A program made the translations under genes and the position numbers. Below, one piece after another: positions 27,281-35,904 of a DNA stretch of 64,000 nt. Position 1 is the stretch's first letter; every line of letters begins with the position of its first letter. The notes beneath the pieces are model-generated. The model was not told the DNA's origin. It worked only from the letters and a program-made list of their open reading frames with translations, and searched no databases. The stretch is from Bradyrhizobium guangxiense (GTDB lineage: Bacteria; Pseudomonadota; Alphaproteobacteria; Rhizobiales; Xanthobacteraceae), in assembly GCF_004114915.1 (NCBI RefSeq), contig NZ_CP022220.1, forward strand, positions 372,001 through 436,000, read 5' to 3'.

Positions 27281-28186
27281 ATGTTCAGCGAGGCATCATC
27301 ACCAAACGCAGGTCCTAGCACTGCGAAACAGAGAATAGGTCTTGTCGGCGTCGGGCGAATGGGAACTGGAATGGGTATTAGCCTGATGCGTCATCAAATT
27401 GAACTGCATATCAAAGCCAACAAGAATCGTTTCGGTGCGAATCGATTTGCTTCAGCCGGTGCCCGTGAACATCCTTCGATCGCTGAGTTGGCGCAACATG
27501 TAAGCGCTGTGGTGTTGTCCCTACCGTCAAGCCGCGAGGTTGAGGCAGTGTGCCTTGGGCAGGATGGGCTTTTTGTCCATATGTCCCGTGGCGGTTTGAT
27601 AATTGACTGCACGACATCTTATCCTGCTTCGACAGTTACACTGGCGGAGCAGGCTCAAGAACATGGCCTAGGTTTTGTAGATGCCCCAGTAACACGTAGC
27701 CCCGAACAAGCTGAGTTCGGCCTTCTCAATGCGATCGTTGGATCGAACGAGACGCTCTTTCCTGTGGCGGAAGGCATTCTTGCTGCATTTTGTGAGACCG
27801 TTCTTCATGTCGGAGAAGTCGGACAGGGTCATAAGCTCAAGCTTGTTTACAACAGCATGACTATGGGCATAGCGGCCGTCGCAGCAGAGGTCTGCCAATT
27901 CGCAAAGGCTCTTGACATTGATCTTGTAACACTCCGCTCTCTGGTCAGCCGCGGTTCCACTAACAGCGGAATATTCCAAGCCTTCGCTGCCTTTTTGTTG
28001 GGCGAAAAACCCGATGTTCTGGCCGTCTCAATTGCCAATTCCGCAAAGGATATTAATTGCGCTGTGCGCCTAGCGGGCGAGAACGTAGTTTCGGTGCCGA
28101 TCCTAGCTGCGGCTGCGAACAAGTTAAACGCCTCGGTTGCCTCGGGCAAAGGCGAACTGACTCTACCTCATTTGTCTCACTCATAA
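27281..28186 (+). CDS. Beta-hydroxyacid dehydrogenase family (3-hydroxyisobutyrate dehydrogenase-like) (copy 1)
   Basis: A 301-residue NAD(P)-dependent oxidoreductase. The Rossmann motif is RIGLVGVGRMGTGMGISL (residues ~17-34), substrate-binding DAPVTRSPEQAEFGLL is at ~125-140, and the catalytic-type Lys is in GQGHKLKLVYNSM (~177-189). The usual second motif of this family, DAPVSGG, is changed to DAPVTRS, which points to an unusual substrate. It begins 12 bp after the HAD gene and ends the cassette. The inverted copy at 58805-59710 is highly similar over its whole length. It probably reduces or oxidises the dephosphorylated product. Family assignment is firm; the substrate is unknown. Confidence 0.84.
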   Translation: MFSEASSPNAGPSTAKQRIGLVGVGRMGTGMGISLMRHQIELHIKANKNRFGANRFASAGAREHPSIAELAQHVSAVVLSLPSSREVEAVCLGQDGLFVHMSRGGLIIDCTTSYPASTVTLAEQAQEHGLGFVDAPVTRSPEQAEFGLLNAIVGSNETLFPVAEGILAAFCETVLHVGEVGQGHKLKLVYNSMTMGIAAVAAEVCQFAKALDIDLVTLRSLVSRGSTNSGIFQAFAAFLLGEKPDVLAVSIANSAKDINCAVRLAGENVVSVPILAAAANKLNASVASGKGELTLPHLSHS

Positions 28187-28340
28187 AGTCTTCGGTCTAA
28201 TCGAATTTTACTATCTCACTGCCTTTGGAGGTACGGGCGTGTTCCTTCAATGCCGAGAGCGTGGAAGGGTCCCGCCCTTGAGGATTGGCGCGCTCGTTAG
28301 CGACACTCGCGCTTCAATGAATGAGATGCCTAGTGTCCTT

Positions 28341-28379
28341 TAAGAAAAAGCCGCTGTCAGATTTCTCCAACAGCGGCTT
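28341..28379 (-). terminator. Rho-independent terminator for a leftward transcript
   Basis: Read on the minus strand, a perfect 10-bp stem (AAGCCGCTGT / ACAGCGGCTT, loop 12) is followed by TTTTTCTTAAA. The U-run exists only for leftward transcription, so it ends a transcript coming from about 28.4-28.9 kb rather than the rightward cassette. Confidence 0.65.
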
Positions 28380-28434
28380 AAGTTGAGGGAGGAAGGCAGA
28401 CGAACCGGTCTGCCAGCGGAGCCGAAGGCTATCG

Positions 28435-28875
28435 TTAGCAGGCGACAAATCGGATAGTTGGTCGCCCAACGCATCGACATAGGACGCCGGAGACCACCGC
28501 GACCAAATTACCGATTGAATTAGATTTTCCTGGTGCCCCCCAGTTCGGAGAGATTCCGGACGAGACGCTGGACCAGGCTGGAGACTTGCGCCGCCACTCT
28601 CGCATTCGGAGAGCGAGGGTCGGCACGGGCTTTGGCGCTTGCGCGTGATCCAGACCATTGAAGGTTGCGGTGAAGCGGAACACCTCTTTCCCATCACTGG
28701 CGGCCGCGAGATTTCCCCTTAGTGGCCGCGAAAGGATCCAGCGGGTGATTTTTGCTTCAGCTTCAACCAACCACCGACAAGGGTGACGCCGGCTTTCACA
28801 CGCACGGATTGAAACATTTACAGGCGAGGCTCCATCCGGGACCGACGCTTGGCCGTCCGCCAAATAATGAGACAC
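28435..28875 (-). CDS. Hypothetical leftward gene, possibly frameshifted
   Basis: An open frame of 146 codons starting with GTG at 28875, 5 bp after a strong GGGAGGAAA. It ends ~55 bp before the terminator above. The reading SHYLADGQASVPDGASPV... is open throughout, but from about 28630 another frame looks more protein-like (ASAKARADPRSPNARVAAQ, then VSSLVQRLVRNLSELGG, stop near 28522), so the true product may be ~118 residues with a shift. No family was recognised. It overlaps the start of the rightward TIM-barrel gene by up to 27 bp. The ribosome binding site and terminator together make some expressed product likely. Confidence 0.35.
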   Translation of the reverse strand: MSHYLADGQASVPDGASPVNVSIRACESRRHPCRWLVEAEAKITRWILSRPLRGNLAAASDGKEVFRFTATFNGLDHAQAPKPVPTLALRMREWRRKSPAWSSVSSGISPNWGAPGKSNSIGNLVAVVSGVLCRCVGRPTIRFVAC

Positions 28876-29577
28876 GAATTTCCTCCCGGAGCATTCTCAA
28901 CAATAGGAGGTCTAGACCGGGCTGAAGCATTGTATAACATCGGCGATACTTCCGGGTGGGTAAGAATGGGTATAGTCAGCTGCAAGCTTGCCACGCGCTT
29001 AACGGCCGCATCTAGAGGCGCGCCCTTGGAAATCTACGCGCCGTCCCTGCGGAGCTTTCCAGCAGACTCGATGCTCGTAATGGCGACTTTACCTGTCGTC
29101 GACTGGAATGACTGTCTTTTGCGAGATTTGCGCAGCCTCGACAAGCAAGCGTCCATTCGCGCCTACGCGGCGATGGTCATGATCGATCCCTTTGCCTGTT
29201 GGGAGGATTTTGCCGACTTGCTGAAAGAGGCGAGAATCTCCGGCGTCACAAATTTCCCACCTGCATCTATCATTGAGCAGGCTACGGATGGCATGCCAAT
29301 TAACTCCGGACTGGAGCTCGAACTTCGACGTATGGAATGGTTCGCCAGCCTGGGATTCAAAATCCTGTTTGTTGCTGCCAAGGATTCTGAGATCACGATG
29401 GCAGAGACGAGACTTGGAGCGCATCTCGAAGGTATTGTGTATTTGCCCGAAGAGGCTCTTGCGCGTAGGATTTGCGACGAAATGGGGTTGATCAGCCTTG
29501 GCCAACAGGCATCGTCGATGCCAAGGTTCTCGTTTTTGCATGCGACTACGTCGCAGCAAACCCGACGCAAGAAATGA
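28849..29577 (+). CDS. Short PEP-hydrolase-like TIM-barrel protein
   Basis: A 242-residue protein similar to the first domain of the regulator at 29585-31360, which belongs to the PEP-hydrolase-like TIM-barrel group. Compared with that ~270-residue domain it keeps ATLPVVDWNDCLLRDLRSL, a GVTNFPPASIIEQ block that matches GVTNFPSVIHIDD, and LGFKILFVAAKDSEITMAE. It lacks the usual N-terminal GAGIGSGMTARAAERAGAD stretch in recognisable form, so it is diverged. The start is unsure: 28849 and 28867 (MRHEF) are both possible. It ends 8 bp before the stop of the convergent regulator. A diverged duplicate of the regulator's sensor domain is the most likely origin. Confidence 0.5.
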   Translation: MAVRQIMRHEFPPGAFSTIGGLDRAEALYNIGDTSGWVRMGIVSCKLATRLTAASRGAPLEIYAPSLRSFPADSMLVMATLPVVDWNDCLLRDLRSLDKQASIRAYAAMVMIDPFACWEDFADLLKEARISGVTNFPPASIIEQATDGMPINSGLELELRRMEWFASLGFKILFVAAKDSEITMAETRLGAHLEGIVYLPEEALARRICDEMGLISLGQQASSMPRFSFLHATTSQQTRRKK

Positions 29578-29584
29578 GGGTAGG

Positions 29585-31360
29585 CTATTCTAGGATCCGC
29601 AGTTTCTTTATCTTGTTGTAAAGCGTCTTCCTTGAAAGCCCAAGAGATTGTGCGGTCTTGCCACGGTGGAGCCTGTTTCGTTTTAGGCCTTCGATGAACC
29701 ACTCGCGCTCGGAGAATGCTCCTTTGGGCCGAGCGGGCGACGTCGAGTTCAGAAGCGGCTTGAGGACGTCAGCAGTTATATGCGCGTCTTTCACCATCAC
29801 CAGTTGATTGACGATCTGGCGCAATTCTCTCAAATTTCCGGGCCAATGGTGGCCCGCTAACGCCAAGAACGCGGACTTCTCTATTGCCAGCGTTTGTGCA
29901 TTCGAATCCCCCTTGGCTTCGACGGCAAAATGCTGAATGAGCTGTGGAAGGTCCTCCAGACGGTTTGGCAAAGCGGGTTGTTCTATGTCAAGCCCGGCAA
30001 AGAAGGCAAGAAGGCGGGGACATAGAACACTTTCCAAGCTTGCTCCGCGGGTCACTGTCGCGGTTGCGATGATCCGGGCGTTTGACCTTACAACGGATAC
30101 GCCGTTCAGCGGCGTGAAAGTCCCCGTCTCGAGATAGTCCGCGAGACGCTCTTGCCCATCTCGCGACAGCTGATCGACATGCGTCAGCAGGAGCGCGGAA
30201 TCACTTGCGGCTTCGAGGAGCGACAGTTGGCGCCTCCTATTCTCAGCGCTCTCGGCACCGAACAGCGCACCGACCGTGTCGATTGCCGGCCCTCGGCGGC
30301 AATGAAACAGCGCGGCCTTCGTGTGTCTCCGATCGCTAAAGGCATGGACGAGGTTCGCTATCCTTCGCTTTCCCGATCCCGCCTCGCCCCACACCAGCAC
30401 AGAATTGGGATTACTTGCCAAGCGCCTTGCAGTCTCAAGCACGTGCTTCATGATCGAGGACTGCGCGATGACGCCATGCCGGAATCCGCTCAACTGGAGC
30501 TGGCGCTCGAGGAGATCGACCTTCTCTCGCAATAAGTGGATGGTCTTAAAGCCCGAGGTTACCTCGAGAACTGACATTTCGAGCGGGATGCGGTCGAGCG
30601 ACGAACCGCCAATGAAACCCTGCACACCCGTTTCTCGGCAGATGTCCAGGAGTTCGTCAGGCTTCGTGATTGGCCCGCCACCAAGCAGGCAAATTGCGTT
30701 CACGTCGACGGATTGAGCGACACGCGCAACAGCGCTCGTTCGCGCGGCAAGCTCCGACAGGCTGATCGACAAGTCGCATCCGCTTTCGACAGCGCGGTTG
30801 AGATTGAAGTTGATACAGATGGCTTCAGCTCCAGCTTCAACCATGCGCCTTGCTTCGGACTGGGTGCGAGTATAAGCGATGGTCATTAGGCCGCGTTTTG
30901 CGGCTTTGACCAGGAGTTCGATTTCCCGCTCGTAGCCGAGCCCGCAACTTTCAAGCAGTGATCTCCTGTAGTCATCAATGTGGATGACGGACGGGAAATT
31001 GGTGACGCCTGAAAAACCCCATCGCATGATGCGGTCGAGAAAGCGGTCGATATCCAGCTGCGGATCGAAGGTACAAGCGCCAAAAAATACCGGCAATTTC
31101 GTTGAGGGCAGGATCTCGGTCCGGCCGAAGCCCGCCACGAATTCGTTTGTATTGCGGATTGGAAGAATTGAGGCTGGCGAAGAGCCCCCCATCGCGCGAA
31201 ATCGGCCGGCGTTAAGGGCGAGAACGAAATCCGCGCCCGCCCGTTCGGCCGCTCGCGCGGTCATGCCCGATCCTATTCCAGCCCCAAGCATAAAGGAGCG
31301 GGAGTTGCGGAAGAACCGCCTGATGCCGCCGCCCTTTGCCTGGTCTGTCCGCGTGTGCAT
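29585..31360 (-). CDS. PEP-hydrolase-like TIM-barrel / AAA+ / Fis-type HTH fusion regulator
   Basis: A 591-residue multidomain protein. Residues ~10-285 form a PEP-hydrolase-like TIM barrel (GAGIGSGMTARAAERAGADF, GVTNFPSVIHID, NAICLLGGGPITKPDELL). Residues ~310-530 resemble a sigma-54 activator AAA+ domain with a Walker A-like WGEAGSGKRRIANLVHAFS and the C-terminal WPGNLRELRQIVNQL. Residues ~550-591 are a Fis-type helix-turn-helix (GKTAQSLGLSRKTLYNKIKKL). The GAFTGA loop that contacts sigma-54 is not found; the region reads GAESAENRRRQLSLLEAA. It probably regulates by DNA binding without sigma-54, with the barrel sensing a metabolite. It lies at the end of the leftward ABC transporter operon, 34 bp after the ATPase gene. 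Confidence 0.72.
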   Translation of the reverse strand: MHTRTDQAKGGGIRRFFRNSRSFMLGAGIGSGMTARAAERAGADFVLALNAGRFRAMGGSSPASILPIRNTNEFVAGFGRTEILPSTKLPVFFGACTFDPQLDIDRFLDRIMRWGFSGVTNFPSVIHIDDYRRSLLESCGLGYEREIELLVKAAKRGLMTIAYTRTQSEARRMVEAGAEAICINFNLNRAVESGCDLSISLSELAARTSAVARVAQSVDVNAICLLGGGPITKPDELLDICRETGVQGFIGGSSLDRIPLEMSVLEVTSGFKTIHLLREKVDLLERQLQLSGFRHGVIAQSSIMKHVLETARRLASNPNSVLVWGEAGSGKRRIANLVHAFSDRRHTKAALFHCRRGPAIDTVGALFGAESAENRRRQLSLLEAASDSALLLTHVDQLSRDGQERLADYLETGTFTPLNGVSVVRSNARIIATATVTRGASLESVLCPRLLAFFAGLDIEQPALPNRLEDLPQLIQHFAVEAKGDSNAQTLAIEKSAFLALAGHHWPGNLRELRQIVNQLVMVKDAHITADVLKPLLNSTSPARPKGAFSEREWFIEGLKRNRLHRGKTAQSLGLSRKTLYNKIKKLRILE

Positions 31361-31394
31361 GACTTGCCCGCCTCCTGCACGGCGGTTGCGAAAA

Positions 31395-32510
31395 CTAGCT
31401 CCAATTTGCGGGCGCGTGCAACCGGCGCAGCGCCTTTCCGTTCGTCACGAACAGGTGGCAGTCCGCCGGCGACGCCGCAAGACGAACCTTGCCAGACCTC
31501 TTCTGTGACTCCGGCTTTGGCGCCTTTGCGACCACCGATTCCTTGCCAGCGTTTCCGTAGATGTAGGTGACGCTGCCAAGATGCTCGACGAAATCGACGT
31601 CGAGTTCGATCGCGATCTCTTTCCTCTCCGCCGCAGATGGAGAGAAGTCATCGGGGCGAATTCCGAGTGTGATCGGCTTGCCGACGAGCAATTGATCCGG
31701 CTGCACGGGGACGGAGACTGTCGCCCCGGCGTCGAGCCTGACGTCCATGCCCGCCTCGTGCGCCGCCTCGATGTGGCCGCCCAGGAAATTCATCTTGGGT
31801 GAGCCGATGAATCCGGCCACAAACCGGGATGCCGGATTGTGATAGAGATCATGCGGGCTTCCCACCTGCTCGATGTTGCCGTCCTTGAGTACGACGATCT
31901 TGTCGGCCATTGTCATGGCTTCCACCTGGTCGTGTGTCACGTAGATCATGGTATTCCCAAGCTGCTTGTGGAGCTTGGCAATCTGAACCCGCATCTGCAC
32001 CCGCAATTCGGTATCAAGGTTCGACAGGGGTTCGTCGAATAGGAACACCTTGGGTTCGCGAACAATTGCGCGGCCAATCGCAACGCGCTGACGCTGGCCG
32101 CCCGAGAGTTGTCGGGGTTTTCGGTCCAGAAGATGATCGATCTGTAGCAGCGACGCAGTCTCGGCGACCCTGGTCTCGATCCCGGTCTTCGCAACCTTTG
32201 CCATTCGCAGAGGAAAGGCAAGGTTCTCGCGCACAGTCATGTGCGGATAGAGCGCGTAGCTCTGAAACACCATCCCGAGGTTTCGATCCGCCGCATCGAC
32301 ATCATTGACGAGCTCGTTGTCAATCAGAAGCCGGCCGCCGCTGATTCGTTCTAGTCCTCCAATCATTCGCAACAGCGTCGACTTGCCCGATCCCGAAGGT
32401 CCGACGAACACGACGAACTCGCCGTGATCGATGGTGAGATCAATGTTCCGCAGGATCTGGATTGTCCCATAGGCCTTGTTGACGCCTTCCAAACGAACAT
32501 CGGCCATCAC
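31395..32510 (-). CDS. ABC transporter ATP-binding protein (UgpC/MalK type)
   Basis: A 371-residue CUT1-type ATPase. Walker A GPSGSGKSTLLR (residues ~39-50), signature LSGGQRQRVAIGRA, Walker B KVFLFDEPLSNLD and the switch His in YVTHDQVEA are all intact. The C-terminal ~130 residues form the regulatory OB/TOBE domain usual for MalK and UgpC. It belongs to the leftward operon of permeases, binding protein, PfkB kinase, SDR and HAD genes, overlapping the HAD gene by 4 bp. It appears intact even though its binding protein is interrupted by a stop codon. The substrate is probably a sugar or sugar alcohol. Confidence 0.9.
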   Translation of the reverse strand: MMADVRLEGVNKAYGTIQILRNIDLTIDHGEFVVFVGPSGSGKSTLLRMIGGLERISGGRLLIDNELVNDVDAADRNLGMVFQSYALYPHMTVRENLAFPLRMAKVAKTGIETRVAETASLLQIDHLLDRKPRQLSGGQRQRVAIGRAIVREPKVFLFDEPLSNLDTELRVQMRVQIAKLHKQLGNTMIYVTHDQVEAMTMADKIVVLKDGNIEQVGSPHDLYHNPASRFVAGFIGSPKMNFLGGHIEAAHEAGMDVRLDAGATVSVPVQPDQLLVGKPITLGIRPDDFSPSAAERKEIAIELDVDFVEHLGSVTYIYGNAGKESVVAKAPKPESQKRSGKVRLAASPADCHLFVTNGKALRRLHAPANWS

Positions 32511-33333
32511 GAACTCCTCTGTCGAATCCGTTCGACCAGCGCCGCCGGGACCTCAATCTCTGCCAGGCTGGAGACGATAAAATCAGGTGGCACCAGGGAT
32601 GGGTCTTCGCGGGGCGGCACGCCGGTCGTGACCAGCACCGTCGGTAGCTTCGCTCGCTTTCCGGCCTGGATATCCGTCTGGATCTGGTCGCCAATCATCA
32701 ATGTGGCGTTGCGCGCCGTCCCGAGACGGGAAAGTGCCGTCTCGATCATGTGCGGCTCAGGTTTCCCGACAATCAAGGGCTTCACGCCTGTGGCAGCAGC
32801 TACAGCTGTGATCGTTGCTCCTGCTCCAGGTTCGAAACCGCCTGCGGTCGGCAGGAGGAGATCGGGGTTGGTGCCGACGAATGCGGCACCGTTCAGGATC
32901 GCTTCGACCGCAATCCGCAGCTTCTCATGCGTTATCTAGCGATCGAGGCCCATGACCACGGCATCGGGTTCGCGATCGGTCACATCGAGCCCCGCTTCGG
33001 TGATGGCCTTCACCAGCGATGGCGCGCCCACGACGAATACGCGCGTTGCATCCTTGTATGTCGCGCGAATGAGCTCGGCGGCAGTGATGGCGCTCGTGAC
33101 AACGTCTTTCGGCGTGACGACAAGCCCGAAACTCGCAAGTTTGCGGAGACATCTTCGGGGGGATGGGTGGAATTGTTAGTCACGAAGCAGAACGGCAATC
33201 CTGCCGTCTGCCAAGCTCCAAATGTCTGGATAGCATCTGGTATCGCCGCGTTGCCGCGATAAACCACGCCATCGAGATCCGAAATGATACCTTTGACTTG
33301 CGGCCAGTTATGGGCCGGGGCGGTATTAGCCAT
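32507..33333 (-). pseudogene. HAD-IIA (NagD-like) sugar phosphatase, frameshift and stop
   Basis: A NagD-type phosphatase gene with two lesions. The N-terminal part (start 33333) reads GIISDLDGVVYRGN, then FCFVTNNSTHPPEDV, and shifts near 33145 to ASFGLVVTPKDVVTS and onward to AVVMGLDR, where an in-frame TAG stops it (32937-32939). The frame then continues ITHEKLRIAVEAIL and GKPEPHMIETAL, ending with GDQIQTDIQAGKRAKLPTVLV. All catalytic motifs survive in the DNA, so the decay is recent. Intact, it would be ~270 residues and dephosphorylate a sugar phosphate or phosphoglycolate-like product of the operon. Confidence 0.82.
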
Positions 33334-34098
33334 TCATCAGCATCCCGCCGTTCACGTGAAGAATCTGCCCGGTCATATATGAGGCCGCGGGGCTTGCGAG
33401 AAAGACAGCAAGACCCGCGATATTCTCCGGTAGACCCACGCGTCCCAGCGGGATCCGGCCACTATGGCGGGCTTCGGTCTCCTCCCGGGGACGCCCGTGC
33501 ATGGGCGTGTCGATAATGCCAGGGGCGATTGCGTTGACATTGATCTTGAGCGGCGCGCATTCGTAGGCGAGCAGCTTGGTGAGATCGTGGACGATCGCCT
33601 TGGACAAGCAGTAGTCGGCGCCGCCAGCCTGATAGTTGAAGACTGCACCTTGCGAGGACAGCGAGGAGCCGACGTTGACGATACGGCCACCTTTCGCCTT
33701 CATGAACCGGTCGACCACCAGTTTGGAGGAGCGCAGGACAGCGACTGAGTTGATCTGGATCGTGCGCTCGATCTTTTCCGAATTGCCGTTCAGGAGCGGC
33801 TCCGCAGACTTGATGCCGGCGTTATTCACCAGCACATCGAGCCGGCCGAAACGTCTGGCAATCTCATCTAGCACCCTTGCGACATCGTCCTCCCGCGCGA
33901 CATCCATCGCCATTGGCAGTACGCCGTTGCCATGGGGCAGGCCAGCCAAGGTCTCCCTGAGGTTTGCGAGATTAGCATCGGTGGCAAGGACATTCGCCCC
34001 TCCCGCCCGGAATGCATTGAAACAATGGCCGACCCGATGCCTCCACCGGCTCCGGTTACGAGCACCGTTCTATCCGAAACTGAGAACTGTTCAGTCAT
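33326..34098 (-). pseudogene. Short-chain dehydrogenase (SDR), frameshifted
   Basis: A classical SDR gene with one frameshift. From the ATG at 34098 the frame reads MTEQFSVSDRTVLVTGAGGGIGSAI (nucleotide-binding Gly motif) and then shifts near 34030; the correct reading resumes NAFRAGGANVLATDANLAN and LAGLPHGNG. The remainder is intact: LDVLVNNAGIKSAEPL, the catalytic Ser region VGSSLSSQGAVFN, YCLSK (Tyr-x3-Lys) and the C-terminal GRVGLPENIAGLAVFLASP and GQILHVNGG. It overlaps the PfkB kinase stop by 4 bp in the leftward operon. If functional it would oxidise a polyol to a ketose, in keeping with the kinase next door. Confidence 0.82.
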
Positions 34099-35036
34099 TC
34101 CAACTCCAGGATCGTTTGTGATTGCAGAAATTCGCCAACCGCCTCGCGGCTCGGCATCGAGCTTTGAGCACCGCGGCGCGTCACGCACAGGGCTGCCACC
34201 GCGAGCGCCCTTCGTACGGCTTCCCTCAAGGGCAGGCTCTCAGCCAATGAAGCGGCGAAGGCGCCATTGAAAGCATCCCCTGCGGCCGTGGTATCCACGA
34301 CCTTCACCGGGAAGGCGCGCAGAGAAAAAGATTGCTTCTTGTCGGCATAGTAAGCGCCCTGCGCGCCCAAGGTGATTAGGGCGGCAGCTGGACCGAGATC
34401 GAGAAGCTTTAAGGCCGCGCCCGCGGCTGTGTGGAAGTCGAGGACTTCGATCCCTGTGAGCTCAAAGGCTTCCGTCTGGTTCGGCGTGACGAAGTCAACG
34501 CTTGCCCACGCGGCCGGTGAAAGCCCGGGCCTGACCGGCGCCGGCTTGAAGATGAGTTCAAAACCCTTGTCCGCCTTCATCTCGAAGAGCCGATTAAGGG
34601 CCGAGATCGGCATCCCCATTTCCGCAACAACGATTGCATCGCGCGCGATGAACTCGGCCGCGCGCTCGATCATCTCGGGTGTCACGTTCAAATTCGTGCC
34701 AGGGTCTATGACGATCATGTTCGAGCCGTCGTCGCCGACCATGACCAGGGCTGAACCGGAGACCTCGCCCGCAGAGATCTGAATGGCATCTGCGCGAACG
34801 CCGGCCTGCATCAGGGACTGCAACAGCCAGTGGCCGGCATCGTCATCGCCGAGACGCGTGTAGAAATGTGGCTTGAGGCCAAGCCGGGCGGCAGCAACGG
34901 CCTGATTGGCGCCCTTGCCTCCGGGGTAACGGGTCAAGCCGCCCATCAGGCTTTCACCTGGAGTCGGCAGTCGCTCGACGTTGAAGCAGAGATCGAGATT
35001 CGTCGTTCCGAAGAACATCAATGGCCGGGTGTTCAT
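34095..35036 (-). CDS. PfkB family ribokinase-like sugar kinase
   Basis: A 313-residue kinase. GESLMGGLTRYPGGKGANQAV gives the N-terminal PfkB signature (residues ~27-47), NLNVTPEMI and VDFVTPNQTEAFELTG follow, and DTTAAGDAFNGAFAASL is the C-terminal catalytic motif with the base Asp. The double Ala before Gly-Asp is also seen in E. coli ribokinase. It is intact. It overlaps the permease upstream by 4 bp and the SDR downstream by 4 bp, so the operon is tightly packed. It would phosphorylate the imported sugar or the ketose made by the SDR. It is a different gene from the PfkB at 1408, with low similarity outside the motifs. Confidence 0.88.
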   Translation of the reverse strand: MNTRPLMFFGTTNLDLCFNVERLPTPGESLMGGLTRYPGGKGANQAVAAARLGLKPHFYTRLGDDDAGHWLLQSLMQAGVRADAIQISAGEVSGSALVMVGDDGSNMIVIDPGTNLNVTPEMIERAAEFIARDAIVVAEMGMPISALNRLFEMKADKGFELIFKPAPVRPGLSPAAWASVDFVTPNQTEAFELTGIEVLDFHTAAGAALKLLDLGPAAALITLGAQGAYYADKKQSFSLRAFPVKVVDTTAAGDAFNGAFAASLAESLPLREAVRRALAVAALCVTRRGAQSSMPSREAVGEFLQSQTILELE

Positions 35037-35893
35037 TTTACGGCACCGAAGGTGAGGCCGCGTTCGAGGTGACGCTGGCCAATGACGATCAGGATGACGG
35101 GAATGATCATCGTCACGACGAGCCCGGCCGCCATGACGGGATAGAACTGCACGCCCGGATTGAGAAGCTTGAGCAGAGCGACCGTCACCGGCGCCTTGGT
35201 CGAGCTCAGCATTAGACCGAGGGCAAAATTGTGCCAGGCGAGCAGGAAGATGAGCAATGAGGCTCCGATCAGTCCTGGCTTCAACAGTGGCAGCACGATG
35301 TGCAGCACGACGCGAACGGGTTTGGCGCCGTCCATGGCAGCCGCCTCCTCGATGTCCTTGGGGATGTCCTCGATGTAGGAGCGGCTCAGCCAGACGATCA
35401 TCGGCAGTGTGACCACCTGGTAGACCCAGATCATGCCGAGATAGGTGTCATATAGCCCGATGGTCTGGAATACGCTGAAGAGCGGGATGACGACCAGGAG
35501 AACCGGGGCAAAGCGGAATCCAAGAATGAAGAACGCAATGTCCTCTTTGAGAGGTATGTCGCGCCGCGCCAGCACGTAGCCGGCCGGCACGCCCACGAGC
35601 AGAGACACGATGACCGAGCCCAGCGCTATGACGACGCTGTTGGTGATCGGCGTCAAGAAATCGACTTTGATGGTGCCATAGCTGGTCGCCCCCGCCTGGG
35701 CGACATCAAACAGCACGCGAAAATTCTCCAGGGTCGGCGAGAACAGAAAGGTCGGTGGCCAGGTCATGACTTCGGCCTGCTGCTTCAGCGACATCATCAA
35801 TATCCAGATAAGCGGAAAAGCTAGGATAAATGCGCAAACGCCCACGAGCAGGTTGAGGATCAGATTGGCGGGGGTCGAACGATTGACGCGCAT
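35033..35893 (-). CDS. ABC transporter permease, MalG-like (CUT1)
   Basis: A 286-residue inner-membrane permease with six predicted helices. The start chosen, MRVNRSTPANL at 35893, has GAGG 6 bp upstream; the longer in-frame reading to 35977 would overlap the upstream permease. The cytoplasmic EAA loop that docks on the ATPase is IEDIPKDIEEAAAMDGAKPVRVV, read in adjoining blocks. The N-terminal NLILNLLVGVCAFILAFPLIW is the first membrane segment. It is the partner of the MalF-like permease just upstream and of the UgpC-type ATPase at 31395. The gene is intact. Confidence 0.88.
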   Translation of the reverse strand: MRVNRSTPANLILNLLVGVCAFILAFPLIWILMMSLKQQAEVMTWPPTFLFSPTLENFRVLFDVAQAGATSYGTIKVDFLTPITNSVVIALGSVIVSLLVGVPAGYVLARRDIPLKEDIAFFILGFRFAPVLLVVIPLFSVFQTIGLYDTYLGMIWVYQVVTLPMIVWLSRSYIEDIPKDIEEAAAMDGAKPVRVVLHIVLPLLKPGLIGASLLIFLLAWHNFALGLMLSSTKAPVTVALLKLLNPGVQFYPVMAAGLVVTMIIPVILIVIGQRHLERGLTFGAVK

Positions 35894-35904
35894 GCGCGGC
35901 CTCT

